This document shows, piece after piece, positions 56,905 to 64,000 of a DNA stretch of 64,000 nt (the first letter of the stretch is position 1; every line of letters begins with the position of its first letter). A model generated the notes under the pieces. That model saw only the letters and a program-made list of their open reading frames with translations, searched no databases and was not told the DNA's origin. This DNA is from Brasenia schreberi. Its lineage: Eukaryota > Streptophyta > Magnoliopsida > Nymphaeales > Cabombaceae. Location: assembly GCA_036023115.1 (NCBI GenBank), contig JAYKKT010000048.1, positions 5,232,001 through 5,296,000 on the forward strand, written 5' to 3'. The position numbers were made by a program, and so were the translations under genes.

Positions 56905-57837
56905 GTGTCATGTTAACAATTAACTCAACATAAGTTAGATCATTCTTTATTATTTTCTTTCAACACTTTATATTTTTCCTTTTTCTTTTAACAATTTCAA
57001 CCTCTAGTTTCTCGTACCTTTTTATTGGAGCTTCCTTTAGTTCTCTTTCCACATGTTTAGAACATCTTAAATGTATTACCACACATCCATTTGAACATCT
57101 TCATATCTGTTGTGCATATCTTTTATATATGTTGATGATTAACTAGCCAATACTCGGAATCATAAAACATAGTGGGTCTACGTGTTGTTTTATAATATTT
57201 ACCTTTAAACTGTGATAGTATCTTCTTGTCGTATAGAATACTTTATGCATCTATCAAATTTAACCAACCTTCATCAATTTTATGTGTAACATCTTCATCA
57301 ATTTTTCAATCGCTATGAAAAATTGATCGTAGTTATTAAAACTTTCTTTCTAAGGAATGCAATATGTGTCAATCTTAATTTTCATGTTATACAAAGTAAC
57401 CAAATGATCAAACTTGCATTCCTTATATTATGTCTTTGTTCTAATAATTCATAAACCTTTACTTTCTAATGTTTTTCTCCATAGTTTCAAATTCCTACTA
57501 ATTTTTTTGTTAGACTCGTCTATTAACATAATATTATCCCCAAATAATATACAATAAGATATTGAATATGTTTTGTGAAGTCCTAAATAATTAATATAAA
57601 TAAATGTTGACTCAAAGTTAATCCTTGATGTAATATAATATCAACTTAAAAGAAAAAAATTGTCTTTCTTTCATGGGTTCTCACAAATGTTTGTGTATCA
57701 TCATACATGTCTCTTATAAGGTTAATGTATGTTAATGTGATACCTCTCTTTTTTAAGATTTTTTCAATCATGTAAAGGTTCTTCTTTTTTACTATAAAAT
57801 ATTATAAAAAAATGTCTCAATAGGTGAACATTCTCAA
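56905..57837 (-). mobile_element. Older antisense RTE LINE remnant, left part
   Basis: It matches the RTE remnant at 25830-27850 in order ('cataagttagatcattctttatt', 'ctaattactaatctataatatttacc'-like, 'gcaatatgtgtcaatcttaa', 'accaaatgatcaaac', 'aacataatattatccc'), all antisense. It is interrupted at 57837 by the open LINE and resumes at 59382. Confidence 0.8.
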
Positions 57838-59381
57838 AAGAATATAAACTACAATTTCTATTGACGTATTCAAAAGAATGAAGTCAAAGAGGCTCTTAAA
57901 CATATGAAGGGTGGTAAATCGGTAGGACCAGATAATATTCCTATAGAAGTTTGGAAAATACTAGGAGAAATAGGAATCACTTGGCTCATAAGACTATTTA
58001 ATGAAATATGGAAAAACCAAAAGATGCCCGAGGAATGGAGAGCAAGTACACTTATACCCATATATATGAACAAGAGAGACATTCAAAAGTGTGTGAATTA
58101 TCGAGGTATCAAGTTAATGAGTCATACTATGAAATTATGGGAAAGAATTATCGAACGTAGGTTAAGACAAGTATCAAGTACAACGGAGAACCAATTTAGA
58201 TTCATGCCAGGCAGATCTACTATCGAAGCGATTCACCTTTTGAGACGTCTTATGGAACATTTTAGAGCAAAAAGGAAAGACCTTCACATGATATTTATTG
58301 ATCTAGAAAAAGCTTATGATAGGGTACCGAGGGAGGTTCTTTGGAGAACTTTAAAAAAAAGAGGTATTCCATTGACATATATTAGCCTTATAAGAGACAT
58401 GTATGATGGTGCAAAAACATGTGTGAGGACTCATAAAGGAACGACAGACTTCTTTGAAGTTAATATTGGGTTACATCAAGGATCAACTTTAAGTCCATAC
58501 TTATTTATAATGGTGATGGATGAGTTAACAAAACATATTCAAGATGAAGTACCTTGGTGTATGTTATTTGCAGATGACATTGTATTAGTGGAGGAGTCTA
58601 AGGAAAAAGTTAATAGAAAATTGGAACTATGGAGAGAAACATTAGAAAGCAAAGGCCTCCGACTTAGTAGAACAAAGACAGAATATATGGAATGTAAGTT
58701 TGATCATTTGGTTACTTCAGAGGACATAAAAATTAAAATTGGCACACATTGCATTACCCAAAAGGAAAGCTTTAAATACCTAGGGTCAATTTTTCAGAGT
58801 GATGGAAGAATTGATGGAGATGTTACGAATAGAATTAATGCTGGTTGGTTAAAATGGAGAGGAGCATCAGGCATTCTTTGTGATAAGAAGATACCATTAA
58901 AATTAAAAGGTAAATATTATAGAGCAGCAATTAGGCCTGCTATGTTTTATAGTTCTGAGTGTTGGACAGTTAATCATCAACATGTACAAAAGATGTCTGT
59001 GATAGAAATGAAGATGTTGAGATGGATGAGTGGTCATACAAGAAAAGACCGTATACATAATGAGGTTATTAGAAGCAAATTAGGAGTGGCACCAATAGAG
59101 GATAAAATGAGAGAACATCGTTTAAGATGGTATGGACATATAGAAAAAAGATCAAAAGAAGAACCTGTAAGAAGGTTAGAAAAACTAAATTTGGAAAGTA
59201 TTAAAAGAGGTAGAGGACGACCACAAAAGTGTTGGAAAGAAACAATAAAGAACGATCTAGCTTATTGGGAGTTAACTGCTAACATGGCACATGATAGGGA
59301 TCTGTGGAAACAAAGAATCCATGTAGCCGACCCCGTCTAGTATGGGAAAAGGCTTAGTTGTTGTAGTTGTTGTTGTAGTTG
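57838..59381 (+). mobile_element. 5'-truncated RTE-clade LINE with 17-bp target duplication
   Basis: A 1544-bp insertion ending in a GTTGTTGTAGTTG-type tail. It is flanked by the perfect direct repeat TAGGTGAACATTCTCAA at 57821-57837 and 59382-59398. The 5' endonuclease half of the RTE protein is missing, the usual 5' truncation of LINEs. The tail and final coding segment (HVADPV) are typical of plant RTE elements. Confidence 0.93.
57904..59340 (+). CDS. RTE LINE reverse transcriptase, open 478 codons
   Basis: Reverse transcriptase for target-primed insertion. Residues 1-10 (MKGGKSVGPD) continue the usual GKAVGPDNIP motif. Then come CVNYRGIKLMSHTMKLWERI (about 63-82), ENQFRFMPGRSTIEAIH (95-111), the catalytic FIDLEKAYDRVP (131-142), GLHQGSTLSPYLF (189-201), and FADDIVLVEE (222-231) with both aspartates. 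The C-terminal part has KYLGSIF, RWYGHIEKR, GRGRPQKCW and a final RIHVADPV. All RT catalytic residues are present and no stop interrupts it. A stop at 57862 lies just upstream, and the endonuclease domain is absent, so this copy cannot encode a complete mobile enzyme. The ATG is arbitrary, being internal to the original protein. Confidence 0.92.
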   Translation: MKGGKSVGPDNIPIEVWKILGEIGITWLIRLFNEIWKNQKMPEEWRASTLIPIYMNKRDIQKCVNYRGIKLMSHTMKLWERIIERRLRQVSSTTENQFRFMPGRSTIEAIHLLRRLMEHFRAKRKDLHMIFIDLEKAYDRVPREVLWRTLKKRGIPLTYISLIRDMYDGAKTCVRTHKGTTDFFEVNIGLHQGSTLSPYLFIMVMDELTKHIQDEVPWCMLFADDIVLVEESKEKVNRKLELWRETLESKGLRLSRTKTEYMECKFDHLVTSEDIKIKIGTHCITQKESFKYLGSIFQSDGRIDGDVTNRINAGWLKWRGASGILCDKKIPLKLKGKYYRAAIRPAMFYSSECWTVNHQHVQKMSVIEMKMLRWMSGHTRKDRIHNEVIRSKLGVAPIEDKMREHRLRWYGHIEKRSKEEPVRRLEKLNLESIKRGRGRPQKCWKETIKNDLAYWELTANMAHDRDLWKQRIHVADPV

Positions 59382-59700
59382 TAGGTGAACATTCTCAATA
59401 ATAGATCTTCCTAGGTTTAATCCTAATTAGTTTTCTATTATACTCGATACTTATTTCAACCTACGCTCAATAATTGTTTCTCATAATTCATAGTATGATT
59501 CATCAACTTGATAATCCATTAATTCGTATAATTTTGAATATCCCTCTTGTTCTTACATGTGAGTACAATTGTAATTTTCTTTCATTCCTTAAACATCTTT
59601 TGGTTTCTTAATATTTTATATATAATCTTGTAAATCAAGTGATTCATGTCTCACCTAAAACTTTTCATACTTCCATTGAAATATTGTTTGGTGCTATATA
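59382..59700 (-). mobile_element. Older antisense RTE LINE remnant, right part
   Basis: Continues the antisense element interrupted at 57837, with 'actcgatacttatttcaacctacg' matching 27813-27840 ('cactcaatacttgtttcaacctatg') of the MYG1-intron copy. Beyond about 59640 the match cannot be followed. Confidence 0.75.
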
Positions 59701-61090
59701 TGTGCAAATTGCATATGCAACTTGATGAACAAATTTAGTAGCATGATGGTTATCTCCTATTGAGAGGATGTGGTTAAGCATTTTGTTTATGTATAAACAA
59801 GTTTTATGCACGTATATCCCAGGCATCCAGACTTACGAATTCCTGCATTTTTATCCCTCATATTTTGATACATATTTATTTAAAAACTATATTTTATTAC
59901 ACTAATAATTTCAACATTTGCCTTTTGTAGTCGATTCTCTGGTTTGTATATTACAAGTTACCCATAATTTTTGTATAACGAGTAATAACTGTTATCAATT
60001 TAAATATTTTGCTTAGAATTATGAGGACATAGTTATCGCCAAAAGACAAAATAATGAAGAGAAATGCCTTCTAAAGTCAACTTCTTTCATTTTCAAATGT
60101 TTTTAATATTCACACCACACGAATATTAAATAATTTCCTTTTTTTGCGGCTGGTCATTGAACCCAACTAAACATAGGTCAGCTTCGTTCCCATCTCATCC
60201 ACATGCGGACTATGACCTTGCTTGAGCTTAATATGAACTGTGCATTTATGGTTTCAAATGTTTTCAATTCTGATTCTACCTTTATGATGTTAAGCAGATG
60301 ATTTCATTTTTCTTAAAATTTCAAAAAATTTAATATTTTTTCTGATTCTAAGCTATTTACTTCTTGATATAAAAAAATCAACAAAAAAAGCTTTAGTCCA
60401 CTCTTATCTATTCACGGCCTAAGGAGTTTCCTGGGCTACTCACCCCACCCTAAAAGAATATCTGGATATGTCATTGTTGACTAACTTTGTTTTCCCATTG
60501 AATTCTTTAAGAATGCATTATTAGCTCAAATGCAAAACTCGATTACTTCATGTCAATGCAAAGATATACAGTTTAAATCCTAAAACATTAGAGCGAGCGA
60601 GCGAGCTTCATCCTGTGTTCGAGAGACATACACCTAAGAAAGAAGTCATGTTGTGTTGCCCATGAAAATTAGTAGTGCTTGGTAAAGCCACCACACATCA
60701 GGATTAGAAACAAGGAGGGCCGAACACAATAAAGCCAATTGGATCTTGGTGGATGACCAAATCTCGAATCTTCTTGCGCTTGTCTTGCAGAACCAATCAA
60801 AAACGCAAATCTATATATTATTATTAGGTGGGAACGTGGGGCATCTGCTGTGAATCTCTTATGTACATTATGTGTTTTCATAATAAAATGAAGCAAAATA
60901 AGCATATCCTCCTCTCGCATCAATCCGGAAGAGTCTTCCGGACCCAATGGAAACAAATTGAATCTAATACCTTTCCTTGATTGATTTCCAAATATGTCTT
61001 AATCTTTTTTTGCTTAAGATAAATGAAACTGATGCTCATGGTAAATATTATGAACTAACCAAGCAATCAGAGTTCCAATGCCAGAACATG

Positions 61091-61121
<31 letters not shown>

Positions 61122-61929
61122 TGGTTAGATGAACCTGTACAATATGCAAAGTGCAAAGTCTCGTATTGAATCATGTGTTTGGTTCATGGTGATGCAAGCC
61201 TAGGCTCACATGAGCTTAAAACTATGGTTTTAAAGAAATCATGGGATTGTTTGATAAGCCAGTAGAACTAATCTTTACAATTTCATGCCAAGTAGGGTGG
61301 TAAAAAAGAGAGAAAGTAGTGCTTGAATTTTTATGCGAAACTTACGGGGTTCAAATTTGTATGACCCACCTTACCCCTAGTGTCCACATTTACTCAAATA
61401 GGGCTTATGAAACCATAATTTCATACTAACAATTTACGTCCACACAAACTTAAAACTATGAGTACCAAAATTCGAGGCCTAGTTCTCCTAAAATCACGAA
61501 TCAAACACGCCCCTAAAATCCCTAGTGAGTGTGTTATAACCTTTTTGAGGTGGGATGAGGTGTCCTCCCTTCGAAGATATGGAAAAGTAGAAAACAATAC
61601 AGTCCACTCTCGAATCATTTGGCAACCATACCATTTTCCTCGAACTAGAAGAATTTTTGCTACCGAAAATTTGGAAAAACAAAAAAATGTACCATTGTGT
61701 TCAACGTAGAGGCCATAATGCAGCGTGAGCTATTTGTCCCACAGCACCTATATGGCACTGCATAAGTCAGTCTGGCAAAGATGGCCCCAGGACCTGCCTC
61801 TGCACCTAAAAGTCAGTCTCGATCAAGATGTACTTGGATGCATCTCTTGCACTAAATACCAAACTAGATCAAACTCGAAATGACACAAGGATATCATGAT
61901 CATATGAAAACAGTAACAAGATAGTAGAT
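59701..61929. other. Intergenic, no gene recognised
   Basis: About 2.2 kb. A (CT)n microsatellite lies at 61096-61122. The 95-codon minus ORF at 60669-60956 and the frames at 61421-61709 have no recognisable motif or family. Confidence 0.4.
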
Positions 61930-62850
61930 TGTGCATAAGTCCATACCATTGTTATACAAATCGTATCTGATACGTTTATCACATGTATCGGCACATGAAT
62001 CAATGAATTAGGTATTTGTATTGTAAAAAATAATTTACTGCACCATATTGAGGTGTATTGTATGATAAAGTATGAAATGGCCATTATATCATACGATATA
62101 CACCTAGATCATACTGTCACACCCTAAACGTTGAACTAAACGATGGAGCTAGAAACATGACTAGCGCCCGACTTTGAGGCTGGATCAGCTTTTGAGGATT
62201 TTCAAAGTGTCGCAACAACTAACTGATCGTTGAGACAATCTTTGATAGCGAATATGAGTTAGGCCCCTCTCTCGGATACTAAGTCCGAGAGTAGTTCTTG
62301 GCATTCTAATAACTCACACCATACAATCCAACAAACACAAGAGAGCAAAGGCAACAAAGATTCAAATAGTTTTGAAGTCAAAAGATAACATCCTTTATTT
62401 ATAGCATAAAGGAGTGTGTGGCATGCCCCTACATGCTACAATGTTCAGGACACCTTCCTCAAAAAAGGTTTTGCAAGGCGCTAGGCTAATAATGTGTTCA
62501 CAGTCAAATATAAATTGTGTTGTTAGTTTTTGACAACTATATTTTTTCTCAAGTCCCGACCCGAGATGCGTTTATACTCCTTTAGTCCAGTTTCTTTGAA
62601 CTCCTCTCATGTCTTTTTCTCTTCACCCCAACACCAGCAGGAGAGGCATGCGTATGGTTCCATTTGTTTTCATAGTCTGTAGGTGTTGTTTATGTCTTAG
62701 AATTTGTTTGATGATTTTAAAGATTTTCAAAATAATTTTTATGAATTTCAAAAAATATTTTCAAAATAACTTAGTATCATATTGTATCATGCAATATCAT
62801 ACGTTATAAGCACATCGGTGAAAAAATCCGATGCAAAATTTATAACATCG
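61930..62850. repeat. Dispersed repeat with ATCATACGATAC-like words, split by an LTR fragment
   Basis: The outer parts (61930-62114 and about 62765-62850) are rich in near-palindromic words such as 'tatcatacgatata', 'tgtattgtatgataaagtatg' and 'gtatcatattgtatcatgcaatatcatacg'. Same family as 5740-5870 and 51780-52350. The middle is an LTR-like insertion starting at 62115. Confidence 0.5.
62115..62760 (-). mobile_element. LTR fragment of another retrotransposon family
   Basis: The minus strand ends in TTTAGGGTGTGACA at 62115, a common Ty3 LTR 3' terminus. A TATAAATAAAGG promoter-like box lies at 62404-62393, correctly placed about 280 bp before that end. The right boundary and target duplication could not be fixed. 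Confidence 0.5.
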
Positions 62851-63699
62851 ATCCAAACCAGTTACTGCACGTCTTAGTCCAGGCTTGCTGGATGCCACTC
62901 GGTTTAAACCTTGTTGAGAGCCCTTCCTGGTAAAGAAAAGCTGGACGCAGCTGGGACCGTTCATAGACCTCAGTGGCCAAGGCCCACCTGCCCAACTTGG
63001 GTCTGTTCTGGCGTGAATTTTGTTGCAGCCAAGTTTGACTGACTCAAGGATTGACTTACTTTTTGGCTAAATCCCCTTTCCATCGGACGGCGCTATTTGA
63101 CGGTGACACCCACACCACATGGCACTTGACTTGACCTGGTCAGGTATGTCCAAAAGCAAGCACATTAGGGAGTTCTCTTGTTGCAGTGAGATTTAAATGA
63201 AACTGTGATATATATACGGTATTGACGCTGCTAGTTACACGTACAGCAGAAGCCGCTGTGGAACTATACGTTCTGTAGCCGGAACATGATCCAAGAAAGA
63301 CCCAAAGATACATGCACAGGAATACAAGATGTTGCGGTTACACTGCATCAAACACATCTCCATGGCACCTTTTGAAAACATGCAAACGTATTTAGCGTTG
63401 GGGTTTACCAGTTTTCACACACACATGTATGCATATGCGTGTGTACACATACATTAAAGGCCAATTTTCACACACACATTTGAGAACAAAATGCAATAAC
63501 TTTTTTTTACGAATTATGATTGCCCAATCAACTTGATAAGAATGTTAGCGTCCTTCAAAAGATATATACTCCTTAATGACGACAGTTAGATCAAGTTGAT
63601 TATGCAGTCATGATTCATATAGAAAAAGTTGCTTTTTGCTTTTCCTACCCGACCATGTGATTATATTTGATTAGATGAAACTTATTAGGGAGCATGTAC
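62851..63699. other. Intergenic, nothing recognised
   Basis: Mixed composition. Two copies of a CACACACAT phrase lie near 63415-63480. A 'ctcaccgaggcccaccttgcccaacttggg'-like stretch occurs near 62970-63000 without gene evidence. Confidence 0.4.
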
Positions 63700-63960
63700 A
63701 GTTTTTTTTTGTTGTTGAGAATAATGGGGCACAAGCCCTTAATCGTTACATCAATTCATCGTTGGGCATTCGCCCAGTGACGTCTTTCTCTAGTAAGGCT
63801 AGTAACTGCATTGGGAGCTCATCCTCCTGTAAACATACTGTCAGTATGTGATAGATCTGTTTAGCTAACCAATCTGCACAAGCAATTCATTTTCTATAAA
63901 TGTGTTTCAATGTGATATGTCATTCTTTTTACAACCACCAGTGAATTCTGTTTACCAAGT
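63700..63960 (-). pseudogene. RNase H (RVT_3-type) fragment of a non-LTR element
   Basis: On the minus strand the frame reads NLVNRIHWWL, then KHIYRK, a stop, IACADWLAKQ, and ELPMQLLALLEKDVTGRM. Plant L1-type and RVT_3 proteins end with an HIYRE-x-N-x-x-AD-x-LA motif, whose aspartate is catalytic, followed by a P-x-x-L-x-x-LL-x-x-D tail. One stop replaces the Asn region. The rest of the element lies beyond the right edge or has been lost. Confidence 0.5.
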
Positions 63961-64000
63961 TATTATCTTCACATTCTTGTCTTTGTTTGCTGCTGATAAG

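Noticed and set aside
60669..60956. 95-codon minus-strand ORF
   Set aside because: No recognisable domain, no promoter or splice context, and ordinary length for chance in this DNA.

Overview
The window is nuclear DNA from a flowering plant. It has spliced genes with conserved plant exon structures, long AT-rich intergenic tracts, and a dense nested load of plant-type retroelements. The species cannot be named from the sequence. Three host genes are recognisable. A group E bZIP transcription factor (bZIP34/61 type) lies on the minus strand at 2449-4032 in four exons. The first three exons of a MYG1-type (UPF0160, DHH-like) exonuclease gene lie on the plus strand at 24306-30940. A complete three-exon ammonium transporter of the AMT2/AMT3 clade lies on the minus strand at 52527-54768.

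Layout: 1-1461 is the 3' part of a long LTR followed by a roughly 100-bp minisatellite. The bZIP gene and a possible divergent small transcription unit occupy 2.4-5 kb. The stretch 5-10 kb is AT-rich with microsatellites and little recognisable content. At 10.2-17.2 kb lies a non-autonomous Ty3-type element with a 3.2-kb LTR, only a gag N-terminus and a truncated 3' LTR. The stretch 17-24 kb is mostly unrecognised. At 24-31 kb is the MYG1 fragment, whose 5.3-kb second intron holds a degenerate antisense RTE LINE (itself carrying an 880-bp hairpin-rich insertion) and an antisense solo LTR. At 31.7-44.9 kb lies a decayed minus-strand Ty3 (Tat-like) retrotransposon with gag, protease, reverse transcriptase, RNase H and integrase in order. 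It is split by a foreign insertion at 33.2-36.8 kb and by a 3249-bp solo LTR with a perfect target-site duplication at 38315-41563.

Distally, 44.9-51 kb holds AACCGG-rich dispersed repeats, a SINE with a clean target-site duplication, a Mutator-like transposase relic joined to an OTU-protease-like segment, and an antisense plant-mobile-domain relic. After the ammonium transporter come another SINE, more AACCGG repeats, a 5'-truncated but open RTE LINE inserted into an older antisense RTE copy (17-bp duplication), an LTR fragment, and an RNase H fragment at the window edge.

The host genes do not form a functional unit. The transporter and bZIP genes look intact. The MYG1 copy shows a frame discrepancy, a GC splice donor and no downstream exons within the window, so it may be a broken copy or one with a very large third intron. 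No new biological system can be claimed. The best leads are the MULE-OTU relic, the hairpin-rich 880-bp insertion, and a stop-free, frame-preserving 93-nt intron in the ammonium transporter.
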